DNA of 64,000 nt from NCBI GenBank assembly GCA_032164295.1, contig JAJHTX010000001.1:4030001-4094000 (forward strand). Reading direction: 5' to 3'. Of the stretch, positions 1 to 11,330 are shown in pieces. Both the position numbers and the translations under genes were made by a program. The notes below the pieces were generated by a model, which saw only the letters and a program-made list of their open reading frames with translations, made no database searches and was not told the origin of the DNA. Position 1 is the first letter of the stretch. Each line of letters starts with the position of its first letter. The DNA comes from Inonotus obliquus. Taxonomy: Eukaryota; Basidiomycota; Agaricomycetes; Hymenochaetales; Hymenochaetaceae.

Positions 1-1373
1 TTCAGAATTGAACATTGTGCCTGTTGAATCGAGCGTCTGAGGTGAACGTCAACAAATGCTCGACTCCCGACCTTCCATCCTCATCGAGTTCAGGCCGATA
101 AGCAAGATGGGTGTCGTTACATAGATCTAGATCATATAACCCGTTCAGCCAGATCAGGTGCAAGAATGGAGACAAATAAAAGAATCGACCCCACGCTTTA
201 ACAAATGAAATATGAGAGGAGTCATAAAACGAAAGAAGTTCCTGTAATATGGCACTGGCAGTATGTCTGCGGATTGAGAAAAATTGTGTTTACCCAGGTC
301 TCTGCTGACATTCAGAGCTGGAGACCGGCGGAATTGGAATGCAAAGAAGACGAGGTGGAAGCACTGACCTGTCTTCCGGCAGGCAGAATGGAAGTCACGA
401 AGAAGCACCTTGCCGAACCAAGAGCGCGGGTAGCGATACCCACGCATACCCGTAATACTGAAGGTATGAGTGACACAAGGGAGCTAGATGAGGAGGAAAG
501 ACAAGGTGCAGTTCGGCAAGCGACTGTATAAGCCTTTCGGTAGCTTCTGTGTTAGAATTACAATTCAGTTGGTGCATTGCGAAACTGCGAGGGCGGAGGT
601 TCACATCAAGGGTGCTTAGCGAGCGACCAACAGCGTGGCCTGCGCGAAGTCTCGTACCTTAAAATGGCCGCCGAGAGTGCCATGAAGGGACCATTTCTGT
701 CGTAGTGAGCCGGGAAGAATGGACGTTATGGAGACTGACCAGCGACCCGGACGCAGCACAGAGAATCCAGTGTGCTTCACAAGCAAGCACTTCCTGTCGT
801 CGGATCCTAATGTTCACAAAGAACCTCTTCATATCGCCCAGCGAGTCCAAATCAGTCCGACCATATCGAGCATCATTCAGCTCGTGGGACCGAGCGGAGA
901 AAACAATGCTACAGATAGTTGTGCCATACGGAGCGGGTCTACCTCGCCGTTCACCCAAGATGGTTAGATTGAAGTCCGCGGTGAGAACCGGTGAGAGTGC
1001 GTCGGCCTCAGAGGGAACAAAGGACAAGAATTTTGGCCTAAGATAACTGGACAGATTGGACCCTAGATGAGAAGGGGACAGATACGAACGATAGAAACAA
1101 AGAAGCCTCACACCATCCCGCAAACACTATGGCCAGATGAAGGCCGGGTTCCGCTTCTCGCTCAGAAGCCGGTACTACCGCTTGTGATGCCACGCCAACG
1201 TTTCGTCGTTTCGTCGCCAACTCCTGGGGAGCGAGGGACGGGCGTGTCAGTGCTCGCTCGTCACGCATGATGGCGGCAGGTCGAAACGCTGGGACTGGGA
1301 AGGGCTGGGAACGTTATCGTCAGCTTATATCGCCTGATCGGTTTAGAACTCCGCGAAACGACCCCATTGGCAA
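1..1373. other. Gene-poor left edge
   Basis: No recognisable protein or RNA gene was found on either strand. Several frames stay open for 100-150 codons, but they overlap each other on opposite strands, show no known motif and no convincing splice signals. Treated as intergenic or as old, unrecognised repeat sequence. Confidence 0.5.
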
Positions 1374-2042
1374 GGCAAATGCCGAGAAATGTGACATTCC
1401 TGTCACACAAGCACTCAGAACACATAACGTGCTCTATTCTAGGCCTTTTCACGGTATTTAGGTTGCTAAAATCATGGTTTAAAGTACTGTGCCGTCCTAA
1501 CTCGAATAAACCCAAGCAAAATTGGCAAAGAATTGAGCTATGAAAAGTGCCAAATGCCATTCTCTCATATATCTCTCTTCTATATTTTCTTCTGCACTCA
1601 ATTCTGGGTCTACACACCCATAAGTGTCTGAGAATACTCAGGTGGACCAACCTTGAATTTAAGTCATGTATTTGAGGTGTATTGTGTGCATATACTCGCT
1701 TTGGGTATGCTGCAGACTGGCACATTCAGCACACAGTACACCTCAAATACAGGACTTAGATTCACAGTTGGTCCATCTGAGTATTCTCAGACACTTATGG
1801 GTGTATAGACCCAGAATTGAGTGCAGAAGAAAATGTAGAAGAGAGATATATGAAAGAATGACATTTGGCACTTTTCATAGCTCAATTCTTTGCCAATTTT
1901 GCTCAGGTTTGTTCAAGTTAGGATGGCACAGTTGAACCATGACTTTGGCAACCTAAATACCACGAAAAGGTCAAGAATAGTAGAGCACTTTATGCGTCCG
2001 ATTGCTTGTGTGACAGGAATGTCACATTTCTCGGTGTTTGCC
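1374..2042. repeat. 670 bp fold-back (long inverted repeat) element
   Basis: The left arm (about 1374-1689) and the right arm (about 1729-2042) are inverted copies of each other along their whole length, with roughly 90 percent identity by eye and a spacer of about 40 nt. The outer ends read GGCAAATGCCGAGAAATGTG on the left and, on the opposite strand, GGCAAACACCGAGAAATGTG on the right. Such a structure is typical of a fold-back MITE, and a transcript through it would form a hairpin of about 310 bp. No clear target-site duplication was found, and no transposase frame is present. Not to be read as a gene, although short frames exist in both arms. Confidence 0.85.
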
Positions 2043-3659
2043 GTAAGTAAGTAAGATATTTGTCAGCATTGGTCATGCATTATTGGACCCTGCGTCAGAA
2101 ATAAATAAAGTAATCGCCGCATTTCTTTCTCGAAATCAATCACTAGCTAGAACTGTCGGCTCCCTTACTTTATGCTACAATTGGGACATCGTACACGTAA
2201 CTCATCACATTCTTGCTTTGGATGGTATTGACTGCGGCTTTACTTGTACTTGGTCTCGTGGCTTCTCGGCACTGCCGATAAACAACTAGCAGCGAACTTG
2301 GTATCACAGGTCAGACTCTCGAAACTCGAAACAGAGCGAGTACAATGACTGCGTGTCAAATTGTTCATCTTAGAGAAAGTGGTCAATAGACCCCTACCAG
2401 ATTCTGCTTTAGAAACAGTTTAACGAAGCAATATGACATCCATTTAGTGCTCTTGCATTTGCATAACTGAACAACAGGTGGGCACGAGTCTGTCAGGTAA
2501 AGCGTTATTACTTGCGAATGAATTGTCTTGAAGACTTATTGCTTACTTCAACGTAAAGATATAGACATGCAGATTAGCATAATCGCTGTCTCAGATGGAA
2601 ATTTCACTGCCTGTCATCGCAATGAAGAGTCAAATGAGTCTAGCGCATGCTCATAGCTCCAGAGTACTCACATCTGTTAACTAGAAGTCCCCAGGAGGAG
2701 TGCTTCTCGCACAGGGGGCAGCACCAAGGAAGGGAATCGCAGTTCCATTCCTCCTCGTAATGCTATTAAGGCAAGCAAACGCTGTAGCGGTGCTTTTTCG
2801 CAAGTGACAGGCCGGTTTTTCATGAATTGTGCGTATTTTCTCCGCCGAAAGAGCTGTATCAGCTGTTACTATTGCTTCGCTTACAGCCAGCCACTTTCAT
2901 CCCAGCTGACAGGTCTTCTCGCGGGGTGCGCTGATAGCCTAGAAACCCCTGCACACCCTCATGTCTTGGTGGCTGTGGACCTGCGCCAACAGGTGGGAAA
3001 TACCCGCTTGGCTCTTCACTGTATGAACCCGCCATTCTGCCTTTGTTGATAGAATGGACTACTGGGCTGGCTTCCGGATGGACAAGTATAGGAGAACCGA
3101 CCCTTGTGACTCGAAGCTCCGCAACAGATGAATCCAATTTCAGCCGCAGTCCGACTTGTTCCACTTTTGAACTGACCTTCATCTGGACAAATAGAACAAC
3201 TATGACGGTCGGCCCTCTGAGTAAGGACAAAACTAGATATAGGACTTGTCACGAGTGGCCGATATACGTCACATAACCTAACAATAGTTTCTTCGCACAA
3301 TTCCAGGAAAGCTCAACTTCCCGTCTGAAAAACTTCTAGCGAGAGCTGCGCGGGAGAACTACTTCTTTCAGCGGGTTCGATGTAAAGCAAGAACAGATCC
3401 GAGGATGCGAACTTCGAAGTAAGTTTTCGCGATCGTCCAGCATCCAGTTCGAGAGATGGTACAAACCTTGACTCTCGTGTGCGAGTAGGACCACCGTCGG
3501 AGAACTGGCTTAGGTAAAGGTGTCTGGTATAGCTTATGATGAGATCACCAGTGTTGGATTAGCCTTCGAGATGGAAGTTCGGTGTGAAATTCAGGTGCAG
3601 AGCCTTCTTGCTATCACGTAACTCGTTCCCACATGCATGTGACGTGTTGCTTTTTATTT
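2043..3659. other. Intergenic, no gene recognised
   Basis: Both strands were read. Frames of 70-120 codons occur around 2800-3300 on both strands, but they overlap antisense to each other and carry no known motif. Part of this stretch should be promoter for the gene beginning near 3660. Confidence 0.45.
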
Positions 3660-5793
3660 ATGGTTATGGATGATCTGCACTTCGACTCAACAAGTTGCGG
3701 TATGGTGCCCTCGGATAAGAAAAACCTGACCTTGTGCGTTTCGCGGCTACGGGCTAGTGAAAATAACTTTGCCTTGCTCGTCGAGTCGGAGATCCCGCAA
3801 ACGTCAGAGGAAAACCATGTCCTCATCCGTGTCGATCGTTTCGGGTTCTCTGCAAACAACGTCACGTACCAGTAGGGATCGGCAGCGTACGTATACGGGT
3901 ACGCGCGTAAAGTTAAGACCTCCTACGGCATACGAGCCGTACTGTACGTCACCGTACTCTTCATATCCAAGCAGGGTACGGATACGCAGCGGGCGTATAC
4001 AGAATACGGTCGTATGCACGGTAGCAAGAGGAATTCTTAAGAAACGAGGAAAGGTACATCAAGAATCATTGATCGGGGATGGTCTTGTGTCGCTCCGAGA
4101 CGCTTAGTATGCTTGCCCGAGAGACTGGATGGGAACCTCACCGATTTCAATGGTATGTCTGCCTGAAAGTCTCGTACATTCAAGTTGCCCGGGCCCGGCG
4201 GGCCGGGTGATGTCGGTATACGGGATGATTCATACGCCATTGCACGTTTCGATGTCGGTTCCAAGAGTTATGGAAGACATATCCATCATTTCTATGCTCC
4301 TCAACTCGGACGAACAAGCGTAAACTGCAAAATGAAGTAAACATCTCTCCTGATCATCCTCTCGTGACCGTATACCGTATTTGCCGTATACGACCGTTTA
4401 CGCCTAAATTCGGATTTCTTGATACGTAATGCGGTCCGTACAATACAGATCCGTAAAATAAGTCCTCTGCCTCCATACGAGTACAGAGCGTATCTGTATA
4501 CGCACGGGCCGTATCCGTACATTACGGTACGCTGCCGATCCCTACGTACCAGGCATTAGGCGAAACCCCTCATTTCCGGTCAATTGCTTCCTAGTATTTC
4601 TTTTTTATCGCGCTGACATAGTCGCAGGTACTTTGACTTCCACGAAGTTCCTGTAACCGACCAAACATCGTCTAAATCACACGGATTAGTTCCCGTCTGG
4701 GGATTCGGGACGGTCGTCTGGACATCACATAAGCTTATCCAACCCGGAGAGCGCGTCTATGGATACTTCGCGCCAGCCCGTTATATCCTCTTGCCAATAT
4801 CACCTTCGGATGTCAACAAATACGCATTCTTCGTTTTGCGCCCCCATTTCCCTAAAGGTAAAGTCTACTCATAACCGTTTGAAATAGGGAGCTGAGGGAA
4901 AGCAGACAGAAGGCCGTACAATCAAATCACTCGCTGCAGAAATGATCCTCAATATGACTCGTCCCCCGAACTTGAGGATTTGACCATGCTCTATCGACCG
5001 CTCTTCTGGACATCGTTCTGGTGCGAGGACTGGTTGGCAGTATCGGATTTCCGAGGAGGTGCGGCTAACTTCATCATATCCTCCGCTTCATCAAAGACAG
5101 CCTTTTGCCTTGCGTATCTCACCCGGGAGAGGTTCAAAAGGCACGACAAACTACCAGAATTGAGGATAATCGGATTGACGAGCAAGAGAAATGTCAACTT
5201 CACCAGTTCCCTACAGCTATACGACGACGTTGTTGAGTACGACGACCTCTCCTCAACATTTTTCGAAGGCATTTCCTCAGTTAGCGGGAGCGCAAGGTGG
5301 ATTTATGTCGACGTGGCAGGAAATCGGACTGTGAACGAACTGCTGCGCTCGTTCTTCTCATCATCCAAGACTGCGACTCTCGCCGCACACATCAGCTTGG
5401 GCCTTACTAACCTCAGTCCGACCGCTGCGACTACAGACGCAAACTCACCATTGTGTGGAAAACACCAAGCTCCTTGATTCAGCGCAGAACGCGACCTCGT
5501 CTATCTCTTCGAGGGACCTTCCGAACCCAGAAACCTTCTTTATGCCTGAGTGGCTTGCCGTACGCCGTACACAACTGTCGGTTCCACAGATTACCGCAAT
5601 GCAAGCCGACGCTTGGGCTGCTCTGCTACGTAACGGAAGGACGTGGGTTCAAATCGAGCGTGTACACGGTGGGGCGCAGGTCAAGGCCGCATACGACGTG
5701 GCTATTCGCAACGGACTTGGCCCGGAAAAGGGTTACATATGGACTATGTGGGAGGAAAGCGGCGGAGGAAAGGTGTCGAGTTCTAAGTTATGA
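3660..5793 (+). pseudogene. DUF2855-family protein gene, interrupted by a MITE
   Basis: The protein matches the DUF2855 family, whose members look like a zinc-less medium-chain dehydrogenase fold but have no settled function. Visible family blocks are RRPYNQITRC followed by LYRPLFWTSFW, then a Rossmann-type core with IIGLTSKRNVNF and WIYVDVAGN, and a C-terminal FFMPEWLAVRR block ending in IWTMWEE. The start at 3660 was chosen as the first ATG before the conserved region; 3666 is an alternative. Introns lie at about 4579-4627 and 4858-4902. A 672 bp hAT-type element (3873-4544) sits inside the first exon, and its first three bases make a stop directly after codon Gln. Without the element and one copy of its target duplication the reading frame runs straight through. 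A second frame change near 5455 is not explained by a normal-length intron. The gene is probably inactive, although its coding content is otherwise well preserved, which suggests recent loss. Confidence 0.8.
3873..4544. mobile_element. hAT-type MITE with 8 bp target-site duplication
   Basis: The element begins TAGGGATCGGCAGCGTAC and ends with the exact inverse complement, an 18 bp perfect terminal inverted repeat. It is flanked by an 8 bp direct repeat CGTACCAG at 3865-3872 and 4545-4552. An 8 bp duplication with TAGGG-type ends is the hallmark of hAT elements. The subterminal 150-200 bp on each side are packed with short CGTAC, CGTATAC and CCGTA motifs, as expected for transposase-binding subterminal repeats. 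There is no transposase reading frame, so it is a non-autonomous copy that must be moved in trans. It lies in the first exon of the DUF2855 gene. Confidence 0.92.
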
Positions 5794-6018
5794 AAGGTTA
5801 AGTTGTTGTCCCGAACCTCTTGAAAGATTGCTTTACGTAGTAGATATAATCAATAGAGTTGGATTCATCGATGGTTGCTTCGGTGGTTTTTACTCCTCCA
5901 TGTTCCCGCTTTTCCTCCACGTGCCAGGGCAGAGTGAGTAAAATGTTGAACATCACCAGACAATCAACATCCCACGTTGTTAGTATATCGATACAGCAAT
6001 TCTGCCGTCTTGTAATCG

Positions 6019-7598
6019 ATGGCGACCAAGTCTGTTGGGAAGAGACAGGAATTAAAGGCACTCGTCGAGGGCCATTCGCGCTCATTTCCGACATCCAAAC
6101 AATCAACTGATCCTCATCATATTGGACCTTCCGTCGTGCTACTATCAGGAAGCACCGGTGCCTTTGGTTCGAACATCCTTGCTGTCCTGGCTGTGTCCCC
6201 GAACGTTGGCCTTGTCTACGCAATATCACGCCCTTCACCAGGCGATGTCGATGTTTACGAACGTCATGCTAGAGCTTTCAGAAGAGAAGGATTGGATACC
6301 GCGCTTCTCAAAAACGAGAAGGTGCGTCTTGTCGAGGGCGATTTGAGTGTGGATGGATTCGGAATGGAGGGAAAGTTGTTCCAGAAAGTAGGCTCAATGA
6401 CTTGTGCATCAGGCTCAGACACAGATATTTACTCGTACCTTACGTGAAATAGCTCAATCATTCCCTCACTCACGTCATTCACAACGGCAAGGGTTTCCAG
6501 GCTCAAATTACCCCTCGCTAACGATGATATACAGGATGGCAAGTAAACTTCAACCGCCCTGTTTCGAACTTTGGGCCAAACATCCGGAGCATTCGCAACC
6601 TCGTGGATTTAGCGCTCACAACAAAGTCACATTCTAGACAACCTGTCAAACTGATCTTTATCAGTTCTTTGGGAGTTTTTCGTAGTGCGCCAGGGTGCTT
6701 CTATTTCTGGCAACAACATTTAGCTAATCTAGTTTCTTGAGACACCGATCCCCTTGACCCGGAAAAAATATGGGCTGAGGAACATCTATCGGAGCCGGAC
6801 TCTGCTCTGGGCCTTGGGTATACCGAAGCGAAATGGGTGTCAGAGAACATCCTGGATCAAGCAGCGAGACGAACAAGCTTACGTCCCACAATTGTGAGAC
6901 TTGGCCAGCTCGTCGGAGGACCGAGTGGCTTTTGGAGTGAACGCGAATGGTTCGCAGCCATCATTAAATCAAGTCTGTTGTTTGGCATGTTACCAAACGT
7001 GCCTGGTGTTCGTGTTTGATTTCTTCACATTTCACAATCAATCGTGCTGAAATACGTAGCTCTATAGGTAGTGTCTTGGAATCGGTCCCACATCGCTGCT
7101 CGGGCCCTTGTGGATATGCTAGATACAGAAGAGCGCTATCTCCATCTTGCTCACCCAAAGCCCATTGCATGGACGGAACTCATGGGTATCTTCAGCCGAA
7201 AGTTTCGATTACCTGTCGTCCACATAGATGATTGGATGGTCGCCTATCACCACTCCATTGCTGAAATGGACATACCAATCTCGAAACAAGGAAACGAAGA
7301 TGATACGCGGCAGAGAAAGCGCGAAGCATTCCGACAGAACCCCGCAGCGCGAATGCCATACTTCTTTCTTCAACAGCATGAAAGTTGTAAAGGGAAGCCG
7401 ATCTCGCCCGATCAACAGACTGTGTGGACACCACTTGTTCGTTGTGAAAAGGCCATCGAGGCATCGCAGACTTTGCGTGACCCATGTCTACCGCAGATAG
7501 GTGAGCGCGACGTAGAGCAGTGGATCGCAAACTGGAGCAAGATAGGTTTCCTGGAGTTTGCCGAGAATCGAAACGCCGCTCACAAGTCGCGCTTATAG
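6019..7598 (+). CDS. Stand-alone thioester-reductase (NAD-binding 4 / male-sterility type) protein, copy 1
   Basis: The protein is the reductase domain normally found at the C-terminus of fungal NRPS-like adenylate-forming reductases (A-T-R), which reduces a carrier-bound thioester with NAD(P)H. Seen here: nucleotide-binding GSTGAFG near residue 40, HNGWQVNFN, the catalytic FISS serine, and the YTEAKW Tyr-x-x-x-Lys pair. It ends in the family's C-terminal substrate region (RCEKAIEAS, then a terminal helix). The ATG at 6019 is followed by a stretch resembling the linker between carrier and reductase domains, but no adenylation or carrier domain lies upstream; the DUF2855 gene ends 226 bp before. 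Introns include 6388-6452 and a GC-AG intron at 6487-6534, with others near 6682 and 7010. The paralogue follows on the same strand at 8908 with matching exon structure. The protein is probably cytosolic; its substrate is unknown. Confidence 0.85.
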
Positions 7599-8907
7599 TC
7601 GGTAGAAATTAGTACGAGGACAAGTACGTACTCCTGCAGCAATGACGATCTGAGATTTAAGTTGTTTAGCGGTTCGCGACTCGGACGAATGTTCGAAGGT
7701 GGGTAGAGGTGTAGCCGAATGTCAAGATGTCTGCATTGTTAGAAGCGATTAGGTATCATTATCTGAGATAATACGGGGGTTATCCGGGCTGTTCCCCTCT
7801 GCCTAGCATCGTCTAATGTCTAGAAGAACTTTGATTTAGACATTCATACACATACGTCTCAGTAGTTAGTCTCGACCCCTCGTAATCCTCCCCCTTGTCG
7901 ATCCCAACTTTGCCTGGAGAAATACCGTATATAACTCAGGGGCGAGCAGTCCAACAGCTCAACTCACTTACATACATTTCGTTACGTTTATTCTCCACAG
8001 TCGACCCTACGTGCTATTTCTGTACTAAACCTGAGACAATCCAACATTTTATCCGCTAATTTAAGCACAAAGTGAGCGATCAGGGCCAAGCTGCTCTAAT
8101 CACTGTCTCGATCATTCTTCGTTGAAAATAAACAGTCGAAAAGAATGGTCCTCCTGGATGGATCAGGATGGATCTTGTGCACATGCGTGGCACGAAAATC
8201 GATGAAAGAAGCCAGAAGAAGTCATGCTTCTCTATACACGTCTGATTTACTTTGATATCTTGCTCCGTATCTAGCTAAAGAGTAAAAGAGACGTATTCTT
8301 GAGATGATATGGAACGCAAGATCGAATGATTTCATGAAGTCTCTGACTTGGCTCAGTGATATTATGTCGGGACTTGTCAAGTAAACATGTGCAAGGGAAC
8401 ATCTGATGGAAGCAAACATGTTTAATCCACCTATGAAATCCCTGAACTAAAATATTTCGTGAGGGTCGAGCTTGGTTGAGCTGATGCCGCGTGAATGAAG
8501 AAAAACCTGCAGTTGTATGAGAGATAGCCAGGTCAGCAATCATAAAAATGATGTTATACGTTTAGCTGTAGTGTGGAGCCAGAGCAATCGTCCTGGCCAG
8601 CACGTACGTATCTACCATCCATGACGCTCGAATTCATTACTGAAAATAGTACGAGGAATAATCAACGGACATAGGTTCTGTTGATCTCCGACAGGCGATT
8701 GGCTTTCCACTTAGTGCGCATTGTTCATCAAGCTTAATTGCCTATTGGACGTGCCAAGCGCCTTGGACTCGACTTTTCCACTTTGACTATAGATCATTGG
8801 ATGTGAGGGTGCGCGTGTAAATATGGGGAGAAGGTATTTATTACAACCCGCAGAGGACGTGTGCCTCCATCTCTCCCAACCGCTCCTTGACGGTACTTGC
8901 AGAAGAA
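7599..8907. other. Intergenic between the two reductase paralogues
   Basis: No gene was recognised. A good TATA-like sequence (TATATAAC, near 7928) is followed by CT- and AC-rich sequence of the kind seen around fungal transcription starts, yet no frame with coding character follows for about 900 bp. It may be the remote promoter of copy 2, the start of a non-coding transcript, or a leftover promoter from a deleted gene. Confidence 0.4.
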
Positions 8908-10489
8908 ATGACACCATCCGAGGTCGCTGAGCATCGTCGACACCTGCATTCGCTCGTCGAGAAATATACCCGTTCCTTTCCGGAATTTCGACCAGCTCCA
9001 GTCCATGGTTATGGCATGGACCCAACGACTGCTGCTATTGTGCTACTGTCAGGAAGTACAGGCGCTTTTGGTACCAACATCCTAGCTGAGCTCGTGGCTA
9101 AGCCGACGGTTTATCGCGTATATGCAGCCTCGCGCCCAGGAAAGGAGGAGGTGCGCAAAAGACATGCAAGCTCTCTAAAGAGGGAGGGATACGATGCAGA
9201 GACCATTCTTAGCAGCCCAAAGGTACGGCTGGTTGAAGCTGACTTGAGTATCGCTGGGTTCGGAGTGGAAAAGGACCTCTTTGAAGAGGTAAGTACATTA
9301 TTCCAGCTTAATCCGTTTCTACGTCCTCCAACTCCACCAATAGCTAGAAACGTCGGTGACGCACATAATCCATAATGGTGAGTTGATTTGACGACAGTGG
9401 AGGAAGATCATGCTGATACAACAATTTTGCTGGAGGTTGGAAAGTCAACTTCAACGTTCCCGTCTCGGAGTTCGGGCCGAACATCCAAAGTGTCCGCAAT
9501 CTCATCGACTTCTCCCTCCAAGCGCGTGCCCGAGCCGACCAACCAACGAGGCTGATTTTCATCAGCTCGATTGGCATGTTTCAAAGTGAGGACTCTGGCT
9601 CGTAACAGCCATTCCGGCAATGATAGACAACGCTTGCAGATTCCGATCCATCGGCTACGGATAATGCACTGGAGGAAAAACGCATCGAGGAGCCAGACTG
9701 TTCCTTTGGGTTAGGCTACGCAGAGGCGAAATGGGTGTCGGAGCATGTTCTTGACGAGGCAGCTCGTAGGACCGCGTTGAAACCCACCATTGTCCGGTTA
9801 GGTCAAATCGTAGGCGGGCCGGGAGGATACTGGAACGAGAAGGAATGGTTCCCAATCCTAATCAAATCAAGCGTATATCTCGGAATGCTCCCAGCCGTAC
9901 CAGGGGTAGGATATTTCTCTTGAACTATTTATTGCATAAGCTACTAACAGCATTTGTGTAGGTATTCACGTGGAACAGAACGCACATTAAAGCACGAGCC
10001 TTGCTGGATATGTTGGAAACGAAAGAGCGCTACGTACACCTCGTCAATCCCAAACCCGTTCCAGAAACTGCCCTTATCGCCATATTCGCTCGAAAGTTGT
10101 GCCTTCCCGTGGTTCACATCGACGATTGGATGCTAGCGCTACAACGGTCTCATAATGCCGCTGTCGCTGGCGCGGCAAACGTCGACAAGGAACATTCGCG
10201 AATGTTCATACGAAAGGCCCTCCACGATAATCCCGCAGCGCGGATGCTTGACTTCTTCAAGAAGGTACAAGAGAGTTGCCAGGATAAACCACTCCGTCCA
10301 GATCAGACGACAGCATGCACACCTCTGGTGAGGTGCGAGAAGGCGGTTGAGGCTTCGCGCACTCTGCAAGATCCTTCTTTACCGGAGATCGGGGAGGAAG
10401 ACGTCCACCGGTGGCTAGATAGCTGGCGAGCAATTGGCTTTCTGGCCGATAAGGTCATCGAAGGAGTGGGAACACGGTCTTCCTTGTAG
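8908..10489 (+). CDS. Stand-alone thioester-reductase (NAD-binding 4 / male-sterility type) protein, copy 2
   Basis: This is a close paralogue of the gene at 6019-7598, with the same domain order. It opens with a linker helix (SEVAEHRRHLHSLVEKY), then GSTGAFG, HNGWKVNFN, the FISS serine, YAEAKW as the catalytic Tyr/Lys pair, and the C-terminal substrate-binding region. The first in-frame ATG is at 8908. The first intron begins at 9289; others fall near 9376-9430, 9587-9650 and 9907-9960, matching those of copy 1. The second intron uses a normal GT donor where copy 1 uses GC. The whole upstream part of an A-T-R enzyme is missing, so the reductase must act on a thioester made by another protein, or on an acyl-CoA. 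No frame damage was seen. Tandem position, shared orientation and shared introns indicate local duplication. Confidence 0.88.
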
Positions 10490-10718
10490 GATGTAAGCAG
10501 GTTCATCGAGTTCATGGACGGATCAATCACGCCTCGAGATAATAGACTTAGAAATAATTAGATCATGGCTTCTGCAAATTGATCATAACATCGTGGTGAT
10601 ACAGTACAATGGTCGAGACGAGAATACATGTAGGTAAGAAACTCACGTGGGATGTCGATGGGTGCCAGACCTATTTGTCGAGATCATTGAGTGGCCCTTG
10701 ATACCAGATGAGAAAACT

Positions 10719-11187
10719 TTAAGCATGTTCCGGCTCCGCTCCTGCAGGCTCAGGCTCGGCCGCCTCTGGTTGAGCTTCATCTGTCACCTTTCGTTCCGCG
10801 GTTACTGCGAGAAGTCATTATCAGCAAGAGTCTAATGGAAGCCACAGAAATTCGATACCCCATGGTCGCCTGTCCATCGGACACTGCTGTTTCGATGCCG
10901 CAGTCCCAATCCATTTAAGAAGGCAATGCATGTGGAAGACATGCGTGCACTCTCCCCAGACTGAAGTGACTTGATCAGCTATGGATTTCATGTTATGGGG
11001 AGAATCAAGACGCACTCAGGGGGCAATCATCTCCAGGCATCTTGCACGCAGGACAACATCCTTCATAGGCCACTCGACATATTCCGCACACGTCTCCCTC
11101 TCCGTCTTCGTCCGCATCAGAATCACGGGTACCAGTGTCCCATTTCCACTCTGCGATTGCGTGCCACCGTTTAATATGGACTTTCAT
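10719..11187 (-). CDS. APC11: Anaphase-promoting complex subunit 11 (RING-H2 protein)
   Basis: APC11 is the catalytic RING subunit of the APC/C ubiquitin ligase and recruits the E2 enzyme. The N-terminus MKVHIKRWHAIAEWKWD is diagnostic. It is followed by VCGICRVAYEG, CCPACKMPGDDCPL, then IWGECTHVFHMHCLLKW and QQCPMDRRPW. Three exons are read: an intron of about 53 nt after the DDCPL codons (near 10965-11017) and one after RRPW (near 10807-10860). The last exon codes for a Glu/Pro/Ala-rich tail of about 23 residues that the animal protein lacks. An odd point is that the last zinc ligand, Cys in human APC11 (CPMC), is Asp here (CPMD), as in RBX1. The start at 11187 matches the family exactly. 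It is divergently paired with the kinase gene starting at 11331. Confidence 0.93.
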
Positions 11188-11330
11188 CTTGGACGTAAAA
11201 ACAGAGCAGTTGATGGTTGTTGGACGCGTTGTGTACAATGTAACGCGTGCAACACGTTCGTCACATACGCAGTTGTCACGTGATTATACCATTTATACAG
11301 TCAGGGAGGGGAGCTCAGCTTCAGTCCATT
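11188..11330. promoter_or_regulatory. Compact bidirectional promoter of APC11 and a P-loop kinase gene
   Basis: Only 143 bp separate the two divergent start codons, so both promoters and both 5' leaders must lie here. The sequence contains TATA-like ATTATACCATTTATACAG (11283-11300) on the kinase side and CACGTGA (11277-11283), an E-box-like site. Which factor binds is not known from the sequence. Confidence 0.6.

Noticed and set aside
659..1123. 154-codon minus-strand open frame
   Set aside because: It overlaps two plus-strand frames of similar length, shows no motif and no splice-supported continuation.
8222..8543. Minus-strand frames between the reductase paralogues
   Set aside because: Two overlapping frames with no motif and no match in the other intergenic regions.
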